47,323 bases of DNA, taken from Alphaproteobacteria bacterium (lineage in GTDB: Bacteria; Pseudomonadota; Alphaproteobacteria; SHVZ01). Each line of letters opens with the position of its first letter. The first letter of the stretch is position 1. Where the stretch lies: contig VGEH01000014.1 in assembly GCA_016869375.1 (NCBI GenBank), positions 1-47,323 of the forward strand, written 5' to 3'. Under the pieces are notes generated by a model. That model saw only the letters and a program-made list of their open reading frames with translations, ran no database searches and was not told the DNA's origin. Positions 7,901-15,663 of this stretch are shown here, piece by piece. A program made the position numbers and the translations under genes.

Positions 7901-9022
7901 ATGACCGATGCGGGATCGCCATCAATGGCTGAGCTGAAGGGTGCCGGCGGCGCGCCCGTTTCGATCGCCGCCGTGGAAAAGCGCTTCGGCAGCGTCGCAG
8001 CACTGCAGGGCGTCAGTCTCGACGCCGGGGCCGGGGAGTTCCTCTCCCTCCTGGGGCCTTCCGGCTCCGGCAAGACGACGCTGCTGATGATGATCGCGGG
8101 CTTCGAGATCCCCGACCGCGGCACGATCGCGATCGGTGGACGCGACGTCACCGAGCTGCCGGCGAACCAGCGCAATGTCGGCATGGTGTTCCAGCGCTAT
8201 GCGCTGTTCCCGCACATGACGGTCGCCGAGAACATCGGCTTTCCGCTGCGCATGCGCGGCCTGGCGCGGAGCGAGATGTCGTCCCGGGTCGAGGATGCGC
8301 TGAAGCTGGTGCGCCTCGACGGTTACGGCACCCGACTGCCGTCTCAGCTTTCCGGCGGCCAGCAGCAACGGGTGGCGCTGGCGCGGGCGGTGGTCTTCCG
8401 GCCGCCGGTGCTCTTGATGGACGAACCGCTGGCCGCGCTCGACAAGAAGCTGCGCCAGGCGATGCAACTCGAGGTCCGCCACCTGCAGCGCGAGCTCGGT
8501 CTCACTGTCCTCTATGTCACGCATGACCAGGAGGAGGCGCTGACGATGTCGGACCGCATCGCCGTCCTCAATGACGGCCGGATCGAGCAAATTGGACGGC
8601 CGGAAGAGCTCTATGAGATGCCGGCGAGCGCCTTCGTCGCCGACTTCATCGGCGAGACCAATTTTCTCAGTGGCGATGTCGTCGGCCTCGACGCGCGCGA
8701 ATGCCGCGTTCTTCTGGACGGCGACGGACTCGTCACCGGGCGCGTAGCCGCCGACGGCCTGGCCGCCGGCACCGGCGCGCGGCTGGCGGTGCGCCCCGAC
8801 CGGGTAAGGCTCGGCAATGCCGAGGGGATCGAAGGCACGATCGCCGAGCGCATCTATTCGGGGGCGATGCTGATGCTGGCGGTCCGGATCGGCGAGACGA
8901 CCACGATCATGGCGCGCGGACCGAGCAACGGTCCCGACGCCGATCGATCCGTCGGCGATCGCGTGCGGGTCTCGTGGAAGCCCGAGGACGCGCGCGTCTA
9001 TCCCGCCGCGGCGGAGAGATGA
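7901..9022 (+). CDS. ABC transporter ATP-binding protein (PotA type)
   Basis: The ATPase of the importer. Counting from the ATG at 7901: Walker A GPSGSGKTT (52-60), Q-loop VFQRYALFPHMTV (~96-108), signature LSGGQQQR (150-157), Walker B LLMDEP (171-176), switch His in VTHDQ (208), then a C-terminal TOBE-like domain (~265-373). The start is uncertain. GTG at 7868 lies 3 bases after the previous stop, ATG at 7901 follows GCGAAGGG directly, and ATG at 7925 gives the most usual length; none has an ideal ribosome binding site. Its TGA overlaps the next gene's ATG (ATGA), so subunits are translationally coupled. Confidence 0.88.
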   Translation: MTDAGSPSMAELKGAGGAPVSIAAVEKRFGSVAALQGVSLDAGAGEFLSLLGPSGSGKTTLLMMIAGFEIPDRGTIAIGGRDVTELPANQRNVGMVFQRYALFPHMTVAENIGFPLRMRGLARSEMSSRVEDALKLVRLDGYGTRLPSQLSGGQQQRVALARAVVFRPPVLLMDEPLAALDKKLRQAMQLEVRHLQRELGLTVLYVTHDQEEALTMSDRIAVLNDGRIEQIGRPEELYEMPASAFVADFIGETNFLSGDVVGLDARECRVLLDGDGLVTGRVAADGLAAGTGARLAVRPDRVRLGNAEGIEGTIAERIYSGAMLMLAVRIGETTTIMARGPSNGPDADRSVGDRVRVSWKPEDARVYPAAAER

Positions 9023-9882
9023 CGCGCTGGCGGCAGGTACGGGGAGGGCGGTGGTCGCCGCTCGCGGCGATGCTCCTGCTTTCGCCGATGGCGTTGTTGC
9101 TGATCGCGGGATTCTTCTATCCGCTGGTCAATCTGCTGGGGCGGAGCCTGTGGACACCCGAGTTCAGCCTCGTCCACTACGAACGCCTGCTCGGCGAGCC
9201 GCTCTACCTCCTGATCCTGATGCGGACGCTGTGGATCGCCGGGGTCGTCAGCGTCTTCACGCTGCTTCTGGGCTATCCGGTCGCGCTGGTCATGGCGCGG
9301 CTCGGCGGCTGGAAGGCGGCGCTGGTCGCGGCCTGCGTGCTGGTGCCGCTCTGGACCAGCGCGCTGGTGCGCAGCTACGCCTGGGTCGTTTTGCTGCAGC
9401 GGAACGGCATCGTCAACGACACGCTGCGCGGCCTCGGCCTGACCGAGCAGCCACTCCGGCTGATCCACACCGAAGGTGCACTGCTGGTGGCGATGACGCA
9501 TGTGTTGCTGCCCTTCATGGTGCTGCCGATCTACAGCGTCCTGCGGGCGATCTCCACGGATCTGCCGCGCGCCGCCGCTAATCTCGGCGCCGGCACCTGG
9601 TCGATCTTCCGTCACGTGACCCTGCCGCTCAGCCTGCCGGGTGTCTTCGCCGGCACGCTGATGGTGTTCATCCTCTCGCTCGGCTTCTACATCACCCCGG
9701 CGCTGGTCGGTGGCCCGCGTACGCTGATGATCGCGACGCTGATCGGCCAGCAGATGACGGAGCTCCTGAACTGGTCCTTCGCCAGCGCCATCGCCGCGGC
9801 ATTGCTGGCCGTGACCCTGCTGCTGGTCGCGGCCTTCCGCCGCGTGCTCCGCATCGATCAGATGGCCGGCCATGCGGGCTAG
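9019..9882 (+). CDS. ABC transporter permease, PotB/HisM-like inner-membrane subunit
   Basis: A 287-residue permease with about six membrane segments, the first at ~17-40 (LAAMLLLSPMALLLIAGFFY). The cytoplasmic EAA-like loop that contacts the ATPase is at RAAANLGAGTWSIFRHVTLPLSLPG (~185-210). The ATG at 9019 overlaps the ATPase stop by 4 bases (ATGA), which fixes the start even though the frame stays open further upstream. It pairs with the permease at 9872 to form the channel. Confidence 0.88.
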   Translation: MTRWRQVRGGRWSPLAAMLLLSPMALLLIAGFFYPLVNLLGRSLWTPEFSLVHYERLLGEPLYLLILMRTLWIAGVVSVFTLLLGYPVALVMARLGGWKAALVAACVLVPLWTSALVRSYAWVVLLQRNGIVNDTLRGLGLTEQPLRLIHTEGALLVAMTHVLLPFMVLPIYSVLRAISTDLPRAAANLGAGTWSIFRHVTLPLSLPGVFAGTLMVFILSLGFYITPALVGGPRTLMIATLIGQQMTELLNWSFASAIAAALLAVTLLLVAAFRRVLRIDQMAGHAG

Positions 9883-10666
9883 GGCACCCAGCCTCGGCAG
9901 CGTCGCGCTCTGGGCGCTGGTCGGCACAATTCTGGCGGTGCTGGTGCTGCCGACGCTGATCGTGGTGCCGATGTCGCTGACCGGCGACCAGTATCTGGGC
10001 TTCCCGCCGCGCAGCTGGTCGCTCAAATGGTATACGGCCTACTTCAGCGACGCCGAGTGGATCCGTGCGACGTTGTTCAGCCTGGAGATCGCGGCGCTGA
10101 CGACGGTCGTCGCGACGATCCTCGGCACCTGCGCGGCGCTCGCCATCGTGCGCGGCGACGTGAAGGGCCTCGGCTGGATCAACGCCTTCACGCTGGCGCC
10201 GATGATCGTGCCGCACATCGTCGTCGCCGTCGCGATGTACCTGACCTTCGCCCGCCTTGGCCTGACCGGTACGGTGTTGGGATTCGTCATCGCGCACACG
10301 ATCCTGGCTTTGCCCTATGTCGTGCTGACGGTATCAGCGACGCTCTATCGGCTCGACCCGGCCTTGGAGATGGCGGCGCTCAACCTCGGCGCCTCGCGGC
10401 TGCAGGCTTTCTTCCAGGTGACGCTGCCGCTGTCGCTGCCGGGCATTGCGACCGCGGCGGCCTTCGCCTTCATCATTTCGCTCGACGAGGCGGTGGTCTC
10501 GTTCTTCCTCTCCGGCGTCCACGTCAAGACGCTGACGCGAAAGCTCTTCGAGGATATCGACTACAGCCTGTCGCCGGTCATCGCCTCCGCCTCGACGCTG
10601 CTCGTGGTCGTGTCGATCGCGGTGATGGCGGCCATCGAGCTCGCCCGGCGTTCGGTCAAGAGGTAG
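9872..10666 (+). CDS. ABC transporter permease, PotC-like inner-membrane subunit
   Basis: A 264-residue permease with about six membrane segments and the coupling loop EMAALNLGASRLQAFFQVTLPLSLPG (~163-188). The ATG at 9872 lies inside the end of the previous gene (11-base overlap). The following M24 gene begins 5 bases after its stop. It completes a four-component importer with both permeases, ATPase and binding protein present, so the transporter itself looks intact even though the enzyme gene behind it is broken. Confidence 0.88.
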   Translation: MRARAPSLGSVALWALVGTILAVLVLPTLIVVPMSLTGDQYLGFPPRSWSLKWYTAYFSDAEWIRATLFSLEIAALTTVVATILGTCAALAIVRGDVKGLGWINAFTLAPMIVPHIVVAVAMYLTFARLGLTGTVLGFVIAHTILALPYVVLTVSATLYRLDPALEMAALNLGASRLQAFFQVTLPLSLPGIATAAAFAFIISLDEAVVSFFLSGVHVKTLTRKLFEDIDYSLSPVIASASTLLVVVSIAVMAAIELARRSVKR

Positions 10667-10671
10667 AGGCC

Positions 10672-11825
10672 ATGGGACTGCATTTCGCCCGCGAGGAATA
10701 TGCCGAGCGCCAGGCGCGCTGCTGCCGCGAGATCGCGGCGCAGGGCCTCGACGGCATCCTCCTGTTCAAGCAGGAGAGCATGTATTACCTGACCGGATAC
10801 GACACCAGCGGCTACCTCTACTTCCAGTCGATGCTGATCGGCGCCGACGGCGCGGTGGCGCTGCTGACGCGCTCGGGCGATCTCGCCTCCGCCAGGGAGA
10901 CCTCGGTCGTCGAGGACATCCGCATCTGGGTCGACCGCGCCGATGCCAATCCGGGCAACGACATCCGCGACATGCTGGCGAGCCTGGGCTTCATGGGAAG
11001 CGCATCGGCATCGAGTACCACGCCTTCGGCCTGACCGCGGCGCGCGGCAAGCTGGTCGATGCGGCGCTCGCGGGATTCTGCACGACGGTCGATGCTTCTA
11101 CCCTGGTCGATGGCCTAAGGCAGGTGAAGAGCGCGGCCGAACTCGTCTATGTGCGCAAGGCATCCGCGCTCACCCAGGCAGCGCATGAGACGGCGAACCG
11201 TCTCACCGTGCCAGGCGTGTCATTGGCGAAGCTGCGCGGCGGCATGCTGGCGACGGCGGTCGAGGGGGGAGGGGACCCGCCCGGCGTGCGCTGGCCGATT
11301 GCCTGCGGCCGCGGTGCGATGGTCGTCCGCTACTACACGGGCAGCGGCGATGGCGAGGTCGGCGTCGACGACCAGGTGACGCATGAGATCGGCGTACCTT
11401 TCAGGCATTATTATTTTGTAATCATGCATACGATCGTCACCGGCAAGGCCGATCCACGTCATCGCGCCATGTTCGCCGCCTGCCGGGCGGCGCTCGATGC
11501 GTGCGAGGATCGATTGCGGCCAGGAAGGACGCTCGGCGACGTCTATGCCGCTCATGCCGAGACCTTTATCGCGGCGGGTTATCCGAAGATCCTCAACGCA
11601 TGCGGCTATCCGCTCGCCGCCACATACCCGCCGACCTGGGTCGAGCAGCCGATCATCTGCCGCGACCATCCTCTCGTGCTCCGTCCCGGCATGGTCGTGT
11701 TCCTCTATATGATCCTGCAGGACATGGAGGCGGGGCTGGCGATGTCCTTGGGCGAGACGGCGCTGGTGACCGAGGGCGAGGCCGAGCGCCTGACCCGGGC
11801 GCCGCGCGAGCTGGTCGTCAACTGA
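10672..11825 (+). pseudogene. M24 family metallopeptidase-like hydrolase, interrupted by a one-base frameshift
   Basis: The ATG at 10672 opens a creatinase/aminopeptidase-P type N-terminal domain (FAREEYAERQARCC..., LLFKQESMYYLTGY) that stops at 11032-11034. The rest of the protein continues in another frame from about 10998 (KRIGIEYHAFGLTAARGKL) to 11825. Joining them needs one extra base in the run ATGGGAAG at 10993-11000 (GGG probably should be GGGG), giving a 384-residue protein of normal size. The catalytic half lacks the classic GHGIG block and has GYPLAATYPPTW instead, like the ectoine hydrolase (DoeA)/DddP side of M24. An N-acyl or ring-opening hydrolase in this pathway is plausible. 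A sequencing error in a G-run is as likely as a true mutation. Confidence 0.75.
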
Positions 11826-11827
11826 CG

Positions 11828-12583
11828 ATGCCGACCGGCCGGGTTGCCGTCGTCACCGGCGGATCCTCCGGGATCGGCCTCGGTATCGTCCGCGGCCTGC
11901 TCGATGCCGGCGCGCTGGTTGCCTTCTGCGGCACCAGCAACGAACGCATCTCGGCGTCTATGACTGAGCTCGCGGCCGGCGATCGCGTGATGGCCGAGAT
12001 CGCCGATGTCGCCGATCCCGTTTCTGTCTCGGCCTTCTTCGCGACGGTCCGTCAACGCCTCGGCGACGTGGACATCCTCGTCAATAATGCCGGCGTGTCG
12101 CCGAAGCGCCGTTCACCCGACCCCTGGGCGACCCAGGTGACGCTGGAGGAATGGCGGCGCGTGCTCGACGTGAACCTGACCGGCGCCTGGCTTTGCAGCC
12201 AGGAGGTCATCCCCGGCATGATCGCGCGCCGCTGGGGGCGGATCATCAATATCGGCTCGATCGCCGGCCGCACGACGCCGAAGATCGCAGGTCCACACTA
12301 TGCGGCGGCGAAGGCCGGGTTGGGCGGATTGACGCGTTCGCTGGCTTTCGATCTCGGCCCGCACGGGATCACCGTGAATTGCCTGGCGCCGGGGTGGATC
12401 GCTTCGAACATGACGGCGCCTGTTGGCTCGTCTCGCGCGGAAGAGGCGGCGGCGGCGATCCCGGTCCGCCGCGTCGGCATCCCATCGGACATGGCCGCTG
12501 CCGTCACCTTCCTCGCCGGTGACGCGGCGTCGTACCTGACCGGCACGACGATCGACGTCAACGGCGGCGCTTTCGCGATCTGA
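11828..12583 (+). CDS. Short-chain dehydrogenase/reductase (SDR, 3-oxoacyl-ACP reductase-like)
   Basis: A 251-residue classical SDR. TGGSSGIG (10-17) binds NAD(P); NNAG (86-89) stabilises the fold; the catalytic triad is Ser144 (NIGSIAG), Tyr158 and Lys162 (HYAAAKAG). The C-terminal motif DVNGGAF is typical. The ATG at 11828 lies 3 bases after the M24 stop, so it is the last gene of the rightward operon. It probably oxidises or reduces a hydroxy/oxo intermediate of the pathway; the specificity cannot be read from the sequence. Confidence 0.9.
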   Translation: MPTGRVAVVTGGSSGIGLGIVRGLLDAGALVAFCGTSNERISASMTELAAGDRVMAEIADVADPVSVSAFFATVRQRLGDVDILVNNAGVSPKRRSPDPWATQVTLEEWRRVLDVNLTGAWLCSQEVIPGMIARRWGRIINIGSIAGRTTPKIAGPHYAAAKAGLGGLTRSLAFDLGPHGITVNCLAPGWIASNMTAPVGSSRAEEAAAAIPVRRVGIPSDMAAAVTFLAGDAASYLTGTTIDVNGGAFAI

Positions 12584-12593
12584 CGCCCGGCGT

Positions 12594-12980
12594 TCAGTCC
12601 TTGCGGCGCAGCGCCACGACCTCGATCTCGACCATGATCTCGTCGACGGCGAAGCTGCAGATGATCGTCGTGTTCGTGGGCCGGGGATCGGAGAAGGTCT
12701 CGCCGAGGATCTTGGACACCTCCGTAACGTGCGCACGGTCGGACAGGTAGACGCGGACCTGCACGATGTCGCGCAGCGACGCACCGGCTTCCGCGAGCGC
12801 GGCGGCGATCGTCTTCAGGCTCTGGCGCGCCTGGCCGGCGGCGGTATCGGCGAAGGCCATCGTCTTCGGATCGAAGCCGGCCGTGCCCGAGACGAAAACC
12901 CAGTCGCCGTCGACGACGGCGCGGGCGTAACCCGCCAGGGTCTCGAAGGTCGAGCCCGAGTAGATCGAGCGTCTGGTCAT
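12594..12980 (-). CDS. RidA/YjgF family protein lacking the catalytic arginine
   Basis: A 128-residue Rid-family protein of normal length ending VEIEVVALRRKD. In true RidA enamine/imine deaminases a P-x-R-S motif supplies the carboxylate-binding Arg; here the aligned stretch is PTNTTIIC, with Asn in its place, as in several Rid subfamilies of unproven activity. The ATG at 12980 has AGGAG about 9 bases upstream; the frame is open further back but with no ribosome binding site. It converges on the SDR gene (10-base gap). Neighbouring a PLP transaminase suggests handling of reactive imine by-products, but the missing Arg makes the activity doubtful. A remnant of an enoyl-CoA hydratase lies just upstream on the same strand. 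Confidence 0.85.
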   Translation of the reverse strand: MTRRSIYSGSTFETLAGYARAVVDGDWVFVSGTAGFDPKTMAFADTAAGQARQSLKTIAAALAEAGASLRDIVQVRVYLSDRAHVTEVSKILGETFSDPRPTNTTIICSFAVDEIMVEIEVVALRRKD

Positions 12981-13020
12981 GGGGGGCGGCTCCTGAGGCG
13001 AAGGCGCCCATTCGTATCCG

Positions 13021-13077
13021 TTACCTTCCACGGAAACTAGGCGGACGCTTCTCGGTGAAGGCGCGGCGCCCCTCGAC
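13021..13077 (-). pseudogene. Enoyl-CoA hydratase C-terminal remnant
   Basis: Minus-strand reading gives VEGRRAFTEKRPPSFRGR then TAA at 13023-13021. This EG-x-x-AF-x-EKR-x-P-x-F-x-GR ending is the usual C-terminus of crotonase/enoyl-CoA hydratases. Immediately upstream in the same frame is a TAG (13080-13078), and no further similarity is visible, so only about 18 codons survive. It ends 40 bases before the Rid gene and suggests a former two-gene unit. Confidence 0.65.
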
Positions 13078-13136
13078 CTAGGTGCGGCGTTTACTCTCTA
13101 ACCGCTTGATCTGGTGACAGGATAAGTTTGCTTTTA

Positions 13137-13150
13137 GATCAACTTTGATC
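13137..13150. promoter_or_regulatory. Small inverted repeat upstream of the PilZ gene
   Basis: GATCAA-CT-TTGATC is a 6-bp inverted repeat in an A/T-rich stretch 31 bases upstream of the PilZ start. It could be an operator overlapping the promoter. There is no second copy and no candidate regulator nearby. Confidence 0.25.
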
Positions 13151-13180
13151 ATTCCGAAATTTACGGTTAGGCTTGGGTGG

Positions 13181-13543
13181 ATGAGCAGCGTCCTCAGCAA
13201 ACTTTTCGGGCCGAAGACGACGACCGACAACCGACGTCGCGACCCGCGCGTCGAGGTCCCGCAGAACACTGCGATCCTCTCCGTGGATGGCGCGCCCTAT
13301 CCGCTCAAGAACTGGAGCGCCTGGGGTTTCCTCGCCGGCTCCTACAGCGGCAACCGCGAAGTCGGCGACAAGTGTCTCGTCAACATCAGCGTCAAGCAGG
13401 ACCCCTTCGCCATCGCCTTCGCGGCCGAGGTCGTCATCGTGCGCAAGGAGTCGGGCGACCTCGCCGGGCGCTTCGTCTTTCTGCCACCCGAGAACATGGC
13501 GCAGATCGAAGCCTACTTCGCCTATCACACCCGCGTTCCCTGA
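13181..13543 (+). CDS. PilZ domain protein (putative c-di-GMP receptor)
   Basis: A 120-residue single-domain protein. RRRDPRVEVP (~18-27) matches the R-x3-R loop and NWSAWG (~45-50) the (D/N)-x-S-x2-G element, which together bind c-di-GMP in PilZ domains. No signal peptide or membrane helix. The ATG at 13181 is chosen; a TTG start 12 codons upstream is possible. It is transcribed alone, between two degraded gene remnants. Its partner protein or process cannot be inferred from the neighbourhood. Confidence 0.85.
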   Translation: MSSVLSKLFGPKTTTDNRRRDPRVEVPQNTAILSVDGAPYPLKNWSAWGFLAGSYSGNREVGDKCLVNISVKQDPFAIAFAAEVVIVRKESGDLAGRFVFLPPENMAQIEAYFAYHTRVP

Positions 13544-13544
13544 T

Positions 13545-13560
13545 CGGCGCTTCGGCGCCG
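13545..13560 (+). terminator. UUCG hairpin after the PilZ gene, possible terminator
   Basis: CGGCGC-TTCG-GCGCCG forms a 6-bp all-GC stem with a stable UUCG tetraloop starting 2 bases after the PilZ stop codon. There is no T-run after it, so intrinsic termination would be weak; it may mainly stabilise the 3' end of the mRNA. Confidence 0.4.
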
Positions 13561-13592
13561 TCAGGGCAATCTCATCCTCTCACCGGATCCGA

Positions 13593-13733
13593 TCAGGCCG
13601 CCGCGCGTACCGTGGCGATGCCGAGTTTGTCGAGCGTGCGGCGGACCTTGTCCAGAGCCTCGCCTGAAAGCGGCATCACCGGATCGCGGTCCTAGGCGGC
13701 GTCGATGGCGAGCCGCGTCAGCCTGCCGCGCTC
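13593..13733 (-). pseudogene. Dihydrodipicolinate synthase (DapA) family C-terminal remnant with nonsense codon
   Basis: Minus-strand reading from ~13733 gives RERGRLTRLAIDAA, a TAG (13694-13692), then DRDPVMPLSGEALDKVRRTL and DKLGIATVRAAA before TGA at 13595-13593. This is the characteristic end of DHDPS/N-acetylneuraminate lyase-like class I aldolases (PL-x-GEALDKVR-L-x-LGI). The rest of the ~300-residue gene is missing. Together with the enoyl-CoA hydratase tail it marks 13.0-13.8 kb as a deletion scar. Confidence 0.6.
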
Positions 13734-13793
13734 TCGTTTCCGTCGCGTCCCCGGCAGTCTATGCCATTCCGCGCCGTGCCTCGATCCGCCTGC

Positions 13794-15338
13794 TCAAGTC
13801 AGCCGCGCGACGGTAAGCCGTATCTTGCCACGGTTGTTCTTGTAGAAGCCCCAGGCGTCGTTGGCATAGGCGTAGAGATAGCCCGACTTCGTCGGCGTCC
13901 ACTCGCAGCCCTTTCCGACTTCCTTCGTTTCGTGCTGCAAGGTCGCCTGCGTCTCGTCGACGCCCAGGCTGTTGGCGATCGCGCCCACCAGGCAGAACCA
14001 CGGCATCTCCTCATGGCGCTTGGTCATCAGGAATTCCGCGCCCCTGTTGCCTGTGACCTTCTTCCAGAGCGTCTCGAAGGCGCCGAGCGCGCTGCCCAGC
14101 ATCTGGGCCGCCTCACCCGGGTGGAACTTGCCGTCATTGGTTCCGCCGGGGCCACAGCTGATGCCGCTGTCGAGCCACTCGCCGTCCGCGGCGAGCCGAT
14201 ACGCGCATCCGGCCTCGAGATAGAGCCCGGTGGCGTTCCATGGCTGGATCGCGAACACGTCCAGCTCCGTCGAGTCTCCGGGCGCCGCAAGGATGCTGGT
14301 GACGCGATAGGGGCCTTGCGCGATTGGCGGATCGCCGTGCCGCTGCTTCGCGGAACCGTGCAGCGTCGGTTCGTCGACCGAGAAGCGAGGGCAGCTTCGC
14401 GGCTGCGTCGGCAGCACGGTGTAGACGCCTGTCAGCGAGTCATGAAGGACGTCGTGGTGGTTGGGGCGTATCTGGTTCGTGAACTGCTCGGCGAAGGCGA
14501 GCCCGCATCGCTGGGCCTCGTCCAGCATCCACTTCAGGGCCGCGTCCGAAAGCCCCGTCTCCTTGTAGCCGCCGCCGACATCGCAATGGACGCCTGGGAA
14601 CCACACCTGCCTGACGTCGCGGTCGCCGACCTCGGTCCATAGCGTCGGCTGGAAGCTGCCGCGCATCTCGTCGATGGCGATCGCGTGGCGCGCGGTCTCG
14701 ACCGCCTTGCCGAGGCGCGTGTCGTGGAAGGAGTGGTCCTTGGGATCGTCGAGCAGATTCAGGACCGAGAAGTAATCCGGGACGCCCAGGCTGCCGACGG
14801 TGTCCCAGACGCCGACGAAGCGGATAGGCGTGATGCCGTCCTTGGTCGGGTGGAACGTCCACCCTCGCTTCGCCCATTCCTTCCTGGCCGCCGTCCTGGC
14901 GTCGGGGTCGCCTTCGCGATAGCCCTCGCGAAAGACCGTCTCGATCCTAGCCCAGGCATCGGACTCCTTCACGCCGCGTATATCGAGGATGTCGCAGCAT
15001 CCGATCATGCCGCCGAGGCTGCGCGCGGTGTAGGCGCCCCGGCTGAAGCCGAAAAGGAAGATCTCGGCGCCGGCCTCGTAGTGTTCGCAGAGGTAGCGGT
15101 AGCCGCTCATGATGTTCCGGTCGAGGCCGTCGCCGAGCCCGCCGCCGGTCAGCTTGCTGAACCAGCCGGGGTCGGTGCCGACGCCGGGGTGGTAGTAGCA
15201 AAGCTGCTGGTCGGCTCCGACCATGCCTTTCAACAGGGCGTTGTAGAGCCTTGTGACATTGGTCGGCGCGGGAACGCCGCCATCGGTCTGGTCAGGCGTG
15301 TTCCAGGTGCCGTCGCAGCAGACCACCACGCGCTTCAT
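13794..15338 (-). CDS. DUF2235 alpha/beta-hydrolase fused to a LecA-like sugar-binding domain
   Basis: A 514-residue protein. Residues 1-~345 are DUF2235, the hydrolase domain also found in type VI secretion Tle1-type phospholipase effectors: CCDGTWN (7-13), nucleophile elbow GFSRG (Ser99), candidate acid Asp179 (VWDTVGS) and His251 (GVHCDVGGGY). Residues ~358-514 resemble PA-IL/LecA lectins: ATGLYLEAGCAYRL, GEWLDSG, then GYLYAYANDAWGFYKNNRG, where the Asp and double Asn match the LecA calcium/galactose site. No signal peptide. The ATG at 15338 is preferred over an ATG 13 codons upstream because GGGGGA precedes it. No secretion genes are nearby. A phospholipase or esterase targeted to glycans is inferred. 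Confidence 0.8.
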   Translation of the reverse strand: MKRVVVCCDGTWNTPDQTDGGVPAPTNVTRLYNALLKGMVGADQQLCYYHPGVGTDPGWFSKLTGGGLGDGLDRNIMSGYRYLCEHYEAGAEIFLFGFSRGAYTARSLGGMIGCCDILDIRGVKESDAWARIETVFREGYREGDPDARTAARKEWAKRGWTFHPTKDGITPIRFVGVWDTVGSLGVPDYFSVLNLLDDPKDHSFHDTRLGKAVETARHAIAIDEMRGSFQPTLWTEVGDRDVRQVWFPGVHCDVGGGYKETGLSDAALKWMLDEAQRCGLAFAEQFTNQIRPNHHDVLHDSLTGVYTVLPTQPRSCPRFSVDEPTLHGSAKQRHGDPPIAQGPYRVTSILAAPGDSTELDVFAIQPWNATGLYLEAGCAYRLAADGEWLDSGISCGPGGTNDGKFHPGEAAQMLGSALGAFETLWKKVTGNRGAEFLMTKRHEEMPWFCLVGAIANSLGVDETQATLQHETKEVGKGCEWTPTKSGYLYAYANDAWGFYKNNRGKIRLTVARLT

Positions 15339-15407
15339 GCCATCCCCCCGGGTCGCTTGCACGTAAAGGTAGCGCATCGGGGCGGGCGCGCAATGGGTGC
15401 CGCCGGG

Positions 15408-15653
15408 CTATGTCTTGCTTTGAACCGTCGGGGACCTCTCCTCGAGCCATCGCAGCAGGCGTTGCCGGAGCGGCGGGATGTCGAGGGCGATGAAGGCGGC
15501 GCCGAGCGGCAGCATCCAGAATCCGAGGATAGGCAGGATGCCGAAGACGCCGCCGGCCATCAGCAGGACGCCGAGCAGCGTACGCAGACCCCGCGGGACT
15601 TTCTCGCCACGCTCGATGCCCTTGCGGAGCATCTCGAAGAGTCGACGCTTCAC
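15408..15653 (-). CDS. Small two-helix inner-membrane protein, function unknown
   Basis: An 81-residue protein with a basic N-terminus (VKRRLFEMLRKGIERGEKVPRG), one long or two short hydrophobic segments around a proline turn (LLGVLLMAGGVFGILPILGF, then MLPLGAAFIAL), and a basic tail. It resembles small PGPGW/DUF454-like membrane proteins. I choose the GTG at 15653 because GAGGAG lies 6 bases upstream; there is no better start. It follows the YihY gene by 10 bases on the same strand, so the two are probably co-transcribed. Confidence 0.6.
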   Translation of the reverse strand: MKRRLFEMLRKGIERGEKVPRGLRTLLGVLLMAGGVFGILPILGFWMLPLGAAFIALDIPPLRQRLLRWLEERSPTVQSKT

Positions 15654-15663
15654 GAAGAACTCC

